Source: Chalciporus piperatus (Eukaryota > Basidiomycota > Agaricomycetes > Boletales > Boletaceae). Taken from it: DNA of 64,000 bases. Of this stretch, positions 11,694-22,948 are shown piece by piece. The stretch covers positions 96,748 to 160,747 of the forward strand of contig JBBPTG010000051.1 in NCBI GenBank assembly GCA_038093975.1, in the 5' to 3' direction. A program made the translations under genes and the position numbers. Under the pieces are notes generated by a model. That model was not told the DNA's origin, did no database searches, and saw only the letters and a program-made list of their open reading frames with translations. How positions within the stretch are numbered: position 1 is the stretch's first letter; each line of letters opens with the position of its first letter.

Positions 11694-13039
11694 ATGCACC
11701 ACGGAAACTCCATTAGACTTCTTGCGGGCAAGTCCATCCTTTGTCCACCGCGAGACTACCACTGATCCCCCCCTCAGGCAACAGTCACCCAGAGCTCGCC
11801 AAAACAGTGGCCGAGCGGTGAGCTGCACCTTTCCATGACGGTGCCATGCAGTCCACGGACTGCTAATACCCTCCACAGACTTGGGGTTTCCTTAACACCA
11901 TGCATGCCCCAGAAATTCTCCAACGGCGAGATCAACGTCAAAATTGCGGAATCCATTCGCGAAGAGGACGTCTTCATCATCCAATCGGGCTGCTCCGACG
12001 TCAACGATAACCTGATGGAACTCCTCATACTCGTCTCTGCATGCAAAACATCATCGGCTCGTCGCATCACTGCAGTAATACCTTGTTTTCCCTACGCCCG
12101 TATGGACAAGAAGGACAAATCACGTGCGCCTATCACTGCAAAACTGGTCGCAAATATGCTTGCAGTCGCAGGATGCGACCATGTGATCACAATGGATCTT
12201 CATGCCAGTCAAATACAGGGCTTCTTTGACATACCAGTAGACAACCTGTTTTCGGAGCCTCTGATGATATCATACATCAAGACACGCATCGACGGGTGGG
12301 AAGACAGTATCATTGTCAGTCCGGATGCCGGCGGTGCGAAGAGGTACGCGTGTTTTAACGTGGTTGGATATCCCCATATATCGCTCTTGCTCATGTGCCC
12401 TCCAGAGTGACGGCGATCGCGGACAAGCTCGGGGTCGAATTTGCCTTGATTCACAGAAAGCGTGATGGAAAGTCCGAGGATGCGCCAGAGCGGATGGAGT
12501 TGTTAGTTGGTGATGTGCGAGATAAGGTACGTACGACTTTTTTTATGTTCTGTGCTACCATAGATATCTAGGTTGCTTATCGGGCCTTGCGCCGACAGAT
12601 TGCTATCTTGGTGGACGATATGATTGATTCCGGACATACGCTTTCTCTTGCGGCACGGACCTTGCATGATAAGGGTGCGAAGACTATACATGCATTGATT
12701 TCCCATGGTTAGTGTCTGGTATTGGAGCTTCCTCCAAACGGTTTATAAATTGTTGGTCCAGGGTTATTCGCCGAGGCGGACATGGAAAGCCTCCAGGACC
12801 TCCCGATAGAACATATTGTGGTATGTGTGTCTGTTGGCGATCGAATGGTTGGCTCACGTGGACAACAGGTTACGAACACGATACCCCAAAAACAACACAA
12901 GGGGCGGTGTCCCAAGCTGCTCACGATAGACATCAGCTCTACGATTGCAGAAAGTATTCGCAGAACTCACAATGGTGAAAGTATCAGTTTGCTATTCGGT
13001 GAATGGGCCGATGGTCGAGGTTTGGATATGATGGTCTAG
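11694..13039 (+). CDS. PRS: Ribose-phosphate pyrophosphokinase (PRPP synthetase)
   Basis: Makes PRPP from ribose 5-phosphate and ATP for purine, pyrimidine, histidine and tryptophan synthesis. Blocks: [91 protein letters not shown] (flexible loop) and the PRPP loop [10 protein letters not shown], ending [15 protein letters not shown] plus a short tail. The PRPP loop differs from the usual DDMIDTGGT at two places. The first intron (11728-11777, 50 nt) has a GC donor (GCAAGT) and restores the family N-terminus. The start at 11694 is the only in-frame ATG that fits. Which paralogue this is cannot be told. Confidence 0.92.
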
Positions 13040-13632
13040 AAGTCTTTGGATAGCTACGTCACATCAACTCTATGGAATTTTTTTGAACTCTATCGTGAGC
13101 TTGACCCCTGTTGTTTGGCGCCACGGACTGGTGTTGAGATGATGCCTTCTTGCTGGTTGTGTGGATCATCACTTGGTCCGTCCGATTGCGCAATTGATGA
13201 ATCACAATCGGCCTCAATGGCTTTCACTGGTTGTTATCATAACCGTCCACTTCTCTTCCGTGTGCTGCAGGGGGCTTGGGGTTGGCTTGTTTCCATCCGC
13301 AGCCTGATGACCACTTTGTTGACACTGTCATTGAACCAAGGTGAATATTGTCCTTCCCTTATAAGCTACTTGTTTGGTTTCAAGTGGCTCGCCGACATCA
13401 AAACATCAAAATGCAGGAACTGAGGAAGCTCCCCATTGCTCGCTTCCTACTTCGCACGCCAACAGGGAGTCCCTCGGCTCTGGATGGTCACACGCCCAGA
13501 CGACATTTTGAGGTCGACTTGCATCATCCTAGCCTCAGAATCGACTACTTATTGCCGCCTTAAGCCAGCCGTATACCCGGAATGCTTGCTGTTAGACGCC
13601 CACCCCCAGTGTAATCTTTTCGACTATCCACC
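13040..13632. other. Intergenic region
   Basis: 593 bases between the PRPP synthetase stop and the permease start. Frames are short and unlike known proteins. It likely holds the permease promoter; nothing else was recognised. Confidence 0.3.
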
Positions 13633-16219
13633 ATGTCTGGCATCCTGTGGTCACGCTCCCCGAAGAATATCGACGACGCTGGTTCAGAGAACGCCAACGA
13701 AAAGCCTGTGGAGACAATTGAAAGTGAAGATGTTGGGCCAGGTGGACTCTCTCTTGATGAGGGTTCGTCGAGTTTATCTCCTCTTGCATGCTCCCAGATC
13801 TCAAGACTTTTGTGACATGTAGATGTTGCTGGTGGACTCGGTCGTCATTTGGGTGTCACATCATGCACATTGCTCATCGTAGGACGGATTATCGGAACAG
13901 GTATCTTCTCCACCCCTTCGTCAATCCTCAGCGGGGTCGGTTCTGTCGGCGCTTCGCTTATGCTCTGGGTCCTCGGTTTCGTTCTCTCTTTCTGCGGTCT
14001 CTTTATCTGGCTCGAGTTGGGAACGATGTATCCTCGCAGTGGTGGAGAGAAGGTCTATCTGGAGGCGATCTATCAAAAACCGAAATACCTTGCAACTGTG
14101 GTTTTCGCAGCCAACGCGATCTTGCTCGGTTTCACAGCAAGTGGCTGTATTGTGAGTGCTAACGGGGCTCATTGTGCGGCGTTGTGTCTGATACTAGACA
14201 CCTCCAACGATAGGTATTCGCTAGCAAGTAAGTATTCGTCAGTTCCGGGTCTTTTGTGCCAAAATGTCGCTCTAGCATCCTTGTTTCGGCGGGACAGGTC
14301 GCCACTGTCTGGACTGAACGTGGTATCGCTCTTGCAGGTAGGTTTCACAGAACCGTTGTCTGAGCGTCAATCCCTCATCGACTTTAGTGATCTTCTTTGT
14401 GACGATCATTCACGGATTGGCACCAAAGACTGGTGTATATGTTATGAACGTGAGGACACAGTCTTTCTCTGTTTGCCTTGCCAATAATGTTGACCAATGA
14501 TATGGTTCTTAGATTCTCACTATCTTCAAGATCGCCATTCTCGCCTTTGTGGTGATAACAGGATGGGTCGTTTTATCAGGGAAGACTCACATCGCAAACC
14601 CCACTGCAAACTTTGTCAATTCTTTCGCTGGTAGTTCCCACAGCAGCAATGACGTGAGTGTTCCTCTTCATGTTTCTGGATTACTTGCCAACGACAGACC
14701 GCCAGTACGCAACAGCGACCTTCAAGGTCCTCAACGCATACAGTGGCTGGTCGAATGCCAACTACGTGCTTAACAATGTCAAGAATCCCGTACGGACGTT
14801 GAAGATCGCCGGTCCATTGGGGCTGGGTATCTGTGCTGGGCTCTATTTACTTGCAAATATTGCGTATTTCAGTGCGGCGACAAAGGTGTGTCGAGGAGAT
14901 CGTTGCTCGTGTTTGTCATTCAATGTCGTTGCGCTATTGTATACAGGCCGAGATCGAAGCTTCTGGGGTGACGGTAGCTGCTTTGTTCTTCAAGAATGTG
15001 TTCGGCACGGCCGCGGAGCGTGCGTTGAGTGTCTTCATAGCGCTGAGGTACGTTTTAGGCTCTGTATCCCGCTCCGTCGCTTAATGTACATCCCTACGCA
15101 GTGCCCTAGGGGTGAGTTTTGACTTCTTAACGTTTTAGTACAGTGCACTAATGTTGGCTTAGAATGTCATCACCATTGTAAGTACCACAGGAACTCCGTC
15201 ACTCCATTTGACATTCACAGCATCATAAACAGACATTTGCTGCTTCACGCGTCAACCAAGGCAAGTACATATCCTATTTGTTTCCAACTATCAAGGCTGA
15301 CCTGTTCACGACTCTCAGAGCTCGCAAAGGAGGGTATCCCTCTACCTTTCGGCAATAGATTTTGGGCATCAAATTGGCCGACAGGCAAGTCGCCTCTCCC
15401 TGGGCTCATCATCCATTTGATCCCCTCGGTGAGTGCACAATCTATACTGATTTGGCTTCTAACGAACGGCGAAAGTAGATCATTGTCATTCTTGCGCCAC
15501 CCATGAACGTCGCCTATCCCTTCATCCTCGATGTCGAAGGGTATCCACAGCAAATCATCAACTTCTTCATCGTCATCGTACGTCCACCACTTGTTTATCT
15601 TTTTGTATGCTACAGCATTTCTTGTAGGGCCTCTTCTGGTTGAGATGGAAGAAGCCAAACGCTCTCAGGCCATTCAAAGGTTAGTCCCGTTCGTGATTAG
15701 AGAGCGTGAAAGCTGAAGGTTCCAATCCCAGTCTGGTGGCCTTGGGCAGTATTCTACCTCGCTGCAGCAACGTTCCGTGAGTACTGTCACCATTTAATGA
15801 ATATCTCTCATTCTCGTCCTCACAACCTCACGCAGTCCTCGTCGCTCCATTCCTGCCTCCATCAAACGGCGTCGGGGACACTCCCCCTCTTCCTTACTAT
15901 TTGTATGTCACACACATTCCTTTCCGGCTTCAAATATCCAAGTGCTATAATATAATTAACGGCGGTCCGGAAAATCACAGATACTGTCTCGTCGGCATCG
16001 GCATCATGTTCGTTGGAGTGGCCTATTGGGCTGGATGGCGTGTTCTTCTGCCCAAAGTATTCGGGTACGAACTCGTACCTCGAAAGGAGACCTTGGAGGA
16101 TGGAACGGTCGTCACTTTGGTACGTTTAATTCCGACTGAGAACGAATCCCCCCCCCTAACTGCCCCGCGGAAACTCACGATTTGGATCTCCACAGTTTTC
16201 GCGGAGAAAAGTCGAGTGA
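13633..16219 (+). CDS. Mup1-type amino acid (methionine) permease
   Basis: Plasma-membrane APC/LAT-family transporter. A short hydrophilic N-terminus is followed by GVTSCTLLIVGRIIGTGIFSTPSSIL (first membrane helix; the GTGIF bend is typical). Later membrane segments include FVLSFCGLFIWLELGTMYPRSGGEKVY, KIAILAFVVITGWVVL, LNAYSGWSNANYVLNNVKNP, LGLGICAGLYLLANIAYF, SVFIALSALGNVIT and FLLVAPFLPPSNGVGDTPPLPYYLY. The family usually has 12 helices, and the readable segments agree. At least ten short introns. The last exon, after a donor near 16,120, gives LFSRRKVE and stops at 16,217-16,219. Yeast Mup1 takes up methionine; specificity here is inferred from family only. Confidence 0.88.
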
Positions 16220-17052
16220 TCGTCCATGGACTACCATAATATTAATCATACGAGCCCTTCCGTCACGATCGATCATGATGGAGGTTGAACGCTGAACGTT
16301 GAACGCTGAACTCGTGGTCATGGTGTATTTGCCTGGATCTGATGTCACTTTTGGCACGTGGTTGTTTTCGCTTTCACACAAGTATTCAGTTATGATAGTT
16401 TAGGCTCTCCCTCTCCGCCTCCGGGACCACTGGCATATGCAGGGAATGAAGATATGCCAGCTGTAAGTACACTACACTACCTGCGGCAACACTGATACCA
16501 ATCGGATCCGGAGCCTGCAACTCGTCCTGTTGCAGTCAATGTTCATCTTGCCAAGGATCTCTCTCATGGTTGAGAGCTTTGTCCGGGGGGGGGGGGTGCA
16601 AATGAAGTACGCATGGGCCGCCGTTCACGATCCTTTTTCATGTAGTTATTTCCGGCGAAAATCTGCGCCCAACAACGTCCTGCAGTGCAAAGGCTAGCGC
16701 AAGGGCGTGTCGAACCAATGTCATGCCTCGCTTCTCCGCCCCCTCTTGCACTCCCTGAGTTCATTCTAGCAAGTCTACCATAGTCTCAAAAGCTCACTTT
16801 CACCACCGCTCGTTTGCTCAATGCGACCCGTGTCGAATGCGACAGACGTCATCCACATATATGATATTCAGACGCCCGGAGTGGGAACCTCATCGCACAC
16901 GGGATGTATGAGCTCACTGGGAGCATTCGGAACGAGGGGGACAAGTCCATTGCGATCAGTCTATACAGGAGGAAAGATCGAGGCTGAGTACAATTCTAGA
17001 CGTCTCAAGCTAGGCATAAAGAAGGAAATGCTTCCTGTTCCTCCGCGGATAT
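16220..17052. other. Intergenic region with heptad repeat and G12 tract
   Basis: 833 bases between convergent genes. It contains four tandem 7-mers alternating GTTGAAC and GCTGAAC (16284-16311) and a run of 12 G (16585-16596). No gene was recognised. Confidence 0.5.
16284..16311. repeat. Four tandem heptads GTTGAAC/GCTGAAC
   Basis: Perfect alternation GTTGAAC, GCTGAAC, GTTGAAC, GCTGAAC directly downstream of the permease gene. Related GTTGAAC pairs occur near 32690 and, inverted, near 44740. Confidence 0.8.
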
Positions 17053-18617
17053 TTACCCAATCCTAAGCTCGACTGTCTCGAGGAGACATTCTGACCGATG
17101 TAAGAACTCCTCGTATATCACCATAAGAAAATCTGAACGTGGGGGATATGTGAGGTCGAGATGACGCAAGCCTGGCAAGGTCAACATCTCCAGGAGGGTG
17201 CCGAAAGGTCCTTTGTTTACGCGTAGTACGAGCGAGCGAAGCATGGGGTGGGTGACAGGCGTATCATTATGTGGGTAACCGACCGTGGTGTCGATCGAGG
17301 AGAAGACGATGTCTTCGAGGTGTGGACATAACCGTAATGTCATCAAGATGAGCGCTGCGTTACCTTCGACGTCGATCCTGATGTGCCTGAGGTCCGTCCA
17401 CCCGGGGTTGAAGACCTGGAGGAGAGTCCGGGCTTCAGCAGTTTCACGATGGAGATTTCCGGTCATACTGAAGATACGTCTCCCCGATTCATCGAGCGTC
17501 TCCCCGATTCATCGAGTAAGGGCTCCTCGGACATGGAAAAGTCGTCGAAAACAGTGCTGCGAAAATAGTGGTCATAAACGTGAAGACGGCGCATGTTGGG
17601 GAATGTGAACGTGTCATGAAGCGGACCAGAGTGGTTTCGGAGGTCCATTATGCCAAGCACACGGAGTTTCGGATGGGTAAGTGAGACATTACCGTATCCA
17701 TTGAGCTGAATGGGGGAGACGATGAAATGATCGAGGTTGGGACATATTTGGAGGAGCGTGGAGAAGATCCGACTGTCACTAGGAGCACTAGTCGGGCCGG
17801 AAGCTTGCTTCACCATAAGGTGCGTCAGGTTTGCCCATCCTGGATTGAACATGGTCAAAAAATTCAAGGGGAAAGCAGGAGAGTCAATAGTGAGGGTGCG
17901 AAGGCGAGGGTGTGGTTGGACGATCGATATTTCCTGCTCCAGCATATCCGCACACCCCACAATGGAGAGGCGTTCTAGAATAGGGACGTCCCCCAACAAC
18001 CGACACAGATCGCGGGCATTGTTGAAGTAAATGTCAAGGTCTATGCACCGATTGATGTAGAAGTTGATGGATGTTGTGTTTTCTTGACAGTCCTTCCCCC
18101 ACTCGAGTTCGAGCCTAAGAGGACAGAGCTTTGCATTCTTGAGCCAATGTTCGTGGTAGAGGACAATCAGTTCCTCCAGGTTTCCGCGGTTATACCGGAT
18201 TGATAGCGAGCGCCACAGCCTAGGTGTATCCAGTGCAACCTCTCGCCAATGCCTACAGACCCGTGTGAGCAGCAAAGGCGCTCGACGTGCATCTGGCGAC
18301 TTGTATCGGTGCTCAGGCAAACACTGCATGAAAATTTCCATGAGGATATCGATGGGAAGACGTCGAATATGCGATACGAAGGCCTCGTGCATCTTCATCG
18401 AAGAAACGACCTCATCGCGCATCATGCTGAGACGATCGACGATAGTTTGCGCTCTCCGTATGGTGGTGCTGATCTCGTGGACCTGTTCCTCTCTCTGTGA
18501 GATAATTTCACGAATCGCAGGTATTTCCTCCTCTGAAGCACCGTAGTTCGATTCAGAGTACTTGGAATACGCGGTGTCGAGGGACGAAGACTGGGTGACC
18601 ATGATCAATGTTGTCAT
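17053..18617 (-). pseudogene. F-box/LRR-like gene split by a 20-bp tandem duplication
   Basis: The 5' frame starts at ATG 18617 with a coiled coil (EISTTIRRAQTIVDRLSMM), then an F-box (HIRRLPIDILMEIFMQCLP ... LLTRVCRHWREVALDTPRLWRSL), then leucine-rich blocks with FNPGW, ICPNLDHF and HPKLRVL. It stops at about 17,463, just after two adjacent copies of a 20-bp unit (17477-17496 and 17497-17516). A second frame (17053-17466) carries a similar block set (FNPGWTDLRHI, LCPHLEDIVF, HPMLRSLVL). Counting only one copy of the unit makes the two frames continuous, so the duplication looks like a frameshift that cut one gene in two. Alternatively the shorter protein is still used, or an assembly error created the repeat. 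F-box proteins recruit substrates to SCF ubiquitin ligases. Confidence 0.75.
17477..17516. repeat. 20-bp direct tandem duplication inside the F-box gene
   Basis: Two identical adjacent 20-mers beginning CGTCTCCCCG and ending TCATCGAG. Twenty is not a multiple of three, so the second copy shifts the reading frame of the host gene. Confidence 0.95.
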
Positions 18618-19377
18618 ATTGCTAATCTCAAACTGGGGAGACAAGGATTCTTACGATTGCATGGGGAGGGAGGGATTGAAGCTGAAAGAAGAGCGGGAGA
18701 GGTTATGGAAGTCAACAACATCTTTTGCACAGATATTTACACTAGCAAACCCACCATTCGAAGTATTTCTGAAACCCCAGCCAATATCGCAGTACAGTCC
18801 ATTTCTTGAGAGTCGCGTATGTATACGTTGCGGTCCAAGTGAAGTTGCATTCAACTTGCGTTCAACTAGCATCGTCATAGCATAGGGGACCAATCGACCA
18901 AAATTCAAACTCCGCTCGGCAAGTCGCGCGACCGAAGAGACGGCAGCATCGTCATGGCAAGGGGTGGATTGGTCCGATACACGGGATTAGACATCGATCG
19001 ACGTTCATCTTGAAAGTGAGAAAGGCCAGCTAGGTATAAACAATACAATATGTATCACGACGCGGAAGACGACAGTCCAAAGAGAATCCGATAGCAAGGG
19101 ACATCGGTATTTCATGGTGGGCATGATATCGCAATTCGCATATCTGGAATCTATTGATTCCATTATACGTTCTTCTATTTCAAAGATGTTCCTGGAGAAA
19201 TGCTGAACGATAGTCTCATCGTTGATCGTCGAGCGCAAACGCAAGGCAAGAACGCTGGGATAATACCCTCGTCTATCGGACCGTCTCTAGAGACAGTAGC
19301 GAAGAAAAATGGACCTGTCAGCTAGAATCGATTCAGTTTAGTAAAAGTGTCGGAACGTCTAATCGCCACTTTTATCC
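18618..19377. other. Intergenic region
   Basis: 760 bases between the F-box start (-) and the PER1 stop (-). It should contain the F-box promoter. Short open frames here lack family features. Confidence 0.3.
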
Positions 19378-20433
19378 TTACTTTTGAGGAGACCTCCAGG
19401 CTTCGTCTTGTGCGTCTTCGATCAGGAAATCGTACCAGAATTTGACAATTGGAACAGTGCTCAGATGCCAAATAGCGTGTGCGTCGAGTATGCGGCCCAC
19501 TGGGGGGAAATCGAAGAGTTCGAGTGCAGTCGCGGCCGTGGTTAGAAGAACAAACAGCCCTGCTTTGTAGACATGCTGAGGGCAGTACGTCTTTGGGGCG
19601 TAGGGGAACCGCTGGACGAGCGAGGTCGGGAGAGTGTACAACAACCACAATAAATTGTGAGTGATCCCGAGGGCGACATTGAAGGCCATGTTGTAGGTGT
19701 AGTCGAACCGTGGAAGAACGGTTAGATATGTGATGTGAGATGAATAAACAATGATGCACAACGCAGTCCATCCCACGCGCAGATGTGAGCGGTCATTGCC
19801 GTCCTGTTTGGATGTCCGTGGATAGAGGTTCGTCATGCGAATGGCTGTGTAGTACAGCGCATAGAGAATGGCAAGCGCAGCCGAGAAGTAGTCCAGTTTC
19901 TCGGTGAGAGGCAGATCTGCGTGCTTGTCAGAGGCGAAGAGCAACAAAAAGCGAGGGCCCTTACCTCGGGTATGGAACACCGCTGACCATACCCACGCAT
20001 TGATACTGACGTATGCCCAGGTGAGATAGTAGCCTCTGAAAGGATGGTTCAGAGGCAATTTTCGACGGATTTGACGGGCGCCCTGCAAGTGAAACCACAT
20101 GTTCCAGAGCGAGAACGCGACAGACGCTGGCTCTTGCATGCCCAGGAAGCGCCAGAAGGGCCATTTTCCGTGGTATTGCTCGATTTCTTCGCCTAGACTG
20201 ACAGCCTTGTCTGTCAGCATGTGCATGCATTGATATTTACAATCGTCTGTGCATGTCCAACGGGTCAGGCGGAGGTCGAGTGCAAGTGTGGTCGATGGGT
20301 GACAGCGATCGCCATAGCATGCGGACACGCAGTTCTGGAATGCGAAAGACCTGTCTCCTGAAGACCCGAGGGCCGTGTCCACCAAGAGAGCTAGAATACA
20401 CGCGAGGAATAGATGGTACACCTTCAAGTTCAT
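19378..20433 (-). CDS. PER1: PER1-like GPI-anchor remodelling protein
   Basis: ER membrane protein (PGAP3 family) needed to remove the unsaturated acyl chain from GPI-anchor lipid. Signal peptide after the ATG at 20433 (VYHLFLACILALLVDTALG); the frame continues upstream only with TTG. A Cys-rich luminal part follows (FQNCVSACYGDRC, CTDDCKYQCMH), then KWPFWRFLGMQEPASVAFSLWN and several membrane helices, with the family His and Asp blocks FHTRDLPLTEKLDYF, ITHNLLWLLY and DAHAIWHLSTVP. One in-frame intron of about 45 nt lies near 19,960, after FHTR. Length (about 340 aa) fits the family. Confidence 0.92.
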   Translation of the reverse strand: MNLKVYHLFLACILALLVDTALGSSGDRSFAFQNCVSACYGDRCHPSTTLALDLRLTRWTCTDDCKYQCMHMLTDKAVSLGEEIEQYHGKWPFWRFLGMQEPASVAFSLWNMWFHLQGARQIRRKLPLNHPFRGYYLTWAYVSINAWVWSAVFHTRGKGPRFLLLFASDKHADLPLTEKLDYFSAALAILYALYYTAIRMTNLYPRTSKQDGNDRSHLRVGWTALCIIVYSSHITYLTVLPRFDYTYNMAFNVALGITHNLLWLLYTLPTSLVQRFPYAPKTYCPQHVYKAGLFVLLTTAATALELFDFPPVGRILDAHAIWHLSTVPIVKFWYDFLIEDAQDEAWRSPQK

Positions 20434-20733
20434 GGATGCGAGAGACAACAACTAACATCGTTACATAAGCTCACCACCAGGATCCTACACTCACTATCTT
20501 TCTCTCAACGACCCAACTACTCTCACACTGAGGCGCACAGCGTTTGTTCCTGCAAAGGTAAGCTGTCGACAGAGCCTCAACGAGCTAGAACTGCTCACAC
20601 GAATTCTAATGTTATGATTAGCATCAGCGTTGACCTTTAACACTGTCCTGTGACACATCTCGACCCACTCGATTATCAACACGGACCTTTCATATCTCGA
20701 GCGACTCCTTCGCTCGTACAGACTGTCACCGAC
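20434..20733. promoter_or_regulatory. Divergent promoter region PER1 / histone deacetylase
   Basis: 300 bases separate the two starts, so both promoters share this space. No defined motif was recognised. Confidence 0.4.
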
Positions 20734-22737
20734 ATGGTTCGAACCTTCCAGTCAACAACCTTTTCCACATCTGCATACTTTGACGACCGAGGTCCTCACG
20801 GAACCGCGCAACCCATAACAGAACATGTGAACGTAAGTCAACGCTCGCTGATATAGTGCACAAAAAAAAGGCTTGAAATGAAGGGAAAAGCCCCACTCGC
20901 GTCCAACAGTGTCGTACTTCTTCCCAAAAGGCGTCGGTGAATCTCATTACGGGGTACGCAAGCCCTTGTCGTCATGCCTGCGAATAGGCCATGAATTTGT
21001 CTTGTCTTTGTCTTTGTTTTTTTTTTAGGAACGACACCCGATGAAACCTCACAGACTCACGTTGACCAATGCCCTCGTTATGGGGTATGGCTTGGACAAG
21101 CAAATACATCACATCTATAACCCTCGACCCGCAACGCAAGCAGAACTCGAGATGTATCACGACCACGACTACGTTGATTTTTTGTCCAGGTGAGTTTATG
21201 GTTCGTTGTGCTTTGTGTTGCCCTGCGAACCAATACAGGGTCACTCCGGGTAACCAGAACGATATGAGGCATCTCATCGACACGTTCAACTGTGTCGAAG
21301 ACTGTCCTATATTTTCAGACATGTATGATTTCTGCCGTATGTATGCCGGTGCGTCATTAGCAGGTGCACGGAAACTTTGCGCTGGTTCTTGCGACATTGC
21401 AATCAATTGGTCGGGTGGCCTCCATCATGCGAAACGAGGCGAAGCCAGTGGTTTCTGCTACGTGAACGACATCGTTCTTGCAATACTGGAACTGCTCAGG
21501 TATGTAGAAGAGACGAAACGAAGTGAGGTTGCAAAGGATCTGAACCACATCCAGGTATCACCCGAGAGTGCTATACATCGACATCGACATCCACCACGGC
21601 GACGGTGTCGAGCTCGCATTCTACCATTCAAATCGAGTCATGACCGTATCATTCCACAAGTACACTGGCGAATTCTTCCCTGGAACGGGAAAACTCGATG
21701 ACAACGGCGCTAACCTAGGGAAACATTTCTGCCTAAACGTCCCTCTACAAGATGGCATCGACGACGACATGTACCTCACTGTTTTCAAAACTGTCATCGA
21801 AGACACGGTCGCCTCTTTCCGTCCCACCTCTATCGTCCTACAGTGTGGCGCGGATTCCTTGGGTTGTGACAGATTAGGCGCATTCAACCTCTCCATCGCC
21901 GCCCACGGCGAATGCGTCAATTTCGTTCGAAAATTCAACGTGCCTCTGCTGGTCCTGGGCGGTGGCGGTTACACCATCAAAAACGTCAGTCGATGTTGGA
22001 CATACGAAACTGCCGTCCTGGTTGGCGCCGAAATTCCCGACGAGCTCCCAGCGACCGTCTACGACCCCTTTTTTCGCGACTCTCAATGGAAACTGCACCC
22101 GCCGCTCACAGGTCGAGTCGAGAACCAAAACTCGCCCGCCTCGTTGCAAAAAATCACCATCAGCATCCGCAACAAACTTCGCTACCTCCAAGGGGCGCCT
22201 AGCGTCGCCATGCAGGAGATCCCGCCTGATCTCGAAGGGTTCCTTGCTGAGGAGGAAAGAAATCAGGAGGAGAAGGATGAAGAACGGGAACGGGAACGTG
22301 GGGCGGCGTTGGTGGGTGAGACGAGGCATGATCGGTCGATGGCGAGGAATGAGTATTTCGATGGTGATCATGATGTGGATCAGGATGATGGACCGCCGAT
22401 TAGTGTGAGGAGGGGGTCGACGGCGGGTCGTAAACCGAGGGGTGGAAGACGTGGGCGGGGTGGGAGGGGGAGGGGTAGGGCGAGTGCTGCAGCGAGGGAT
22501 GATGCGGATGAAGAGGATGATGAGAATGGGACGCCTTCTGCCAGGGCTACGAAGACGAAGACGAGGAAGCCTCGCAAGCCTCGTGCAAAGACGGTGGAGA
22601 AGGAGAAGGAGAAGGAGAAAGAGAAGGAGAAGGAAAGGGAGAGGGATTTGACGGATGGAGATCCTGATGCTGGTGCGGGAGCTGAGTCGGGGCAAGAACC
22701 GATGACGCCCTTGGAACTCGACGTTGATGTATCCTGA
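20734..22737 (+). CDS. HOS2: Class I histone deacetylase, Hos2/HDAC3-like
   Basis: Zn-dependent lysine deacetylase of Set3-type repressor complexes. Blocks: [59 protein letters not shown] (active-site His pair), [13 protein letters not shown] (metal ligands), [18 protein letters not shown] and [15 protein letters not shown]. The catalytic domain ends near 22,200. A long tail of about 150 residues follows with acidic runs, a [12 protein letters not shown] stretch and a run of Lys-Glu dipeptides. Such a tail is uncommon in Hos2 itself and may bind nucleic acid or partners. Exons join after about 20,831, 20,949, 21,190 and 21,499. The start at 20,734 is chosen because the family N-terminus follows in frame. 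Confidence 0.93.
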
Positions 22738-22948
22738 CCTCAGATTTTTTGAGGTTGATGTTACGTTGGTGTGTAATGTGTTGTACGGATGTAATGTACT
22801 CTTGTAGAACAGAAGAGGTCAGCGCGGTTCCTGTCAGGACTTCTGGCAGCTCGTGATTGTCGCACTGGGTCAGATGGTTCTTCTGAATCGAGTCCATGAT
22901 TGGGTGGATCGGTCGGTCAAGCAAAACACGAACGCAGTGATAATAAAG

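Noticed and set aside
16585..16596. G12 run as a G-quadruplex regulator
   Set aside because: A single homopolymer in an intergenic region is more simply replication slippage or a sequencing artefact.
19322..19771. Second minus-strand frame overlapping PER1
   Set aside because: Out of frame with the conserved PER1 protein and without features of its own.
21874..22695. 273-codon open frame on the minus strand opposite the histone deacetylase
   Set aside because: It is the shadow of a GC-rich, repetitive coding region; the translated residues are low-complexity Arg/Pro/Leu runs with no family.
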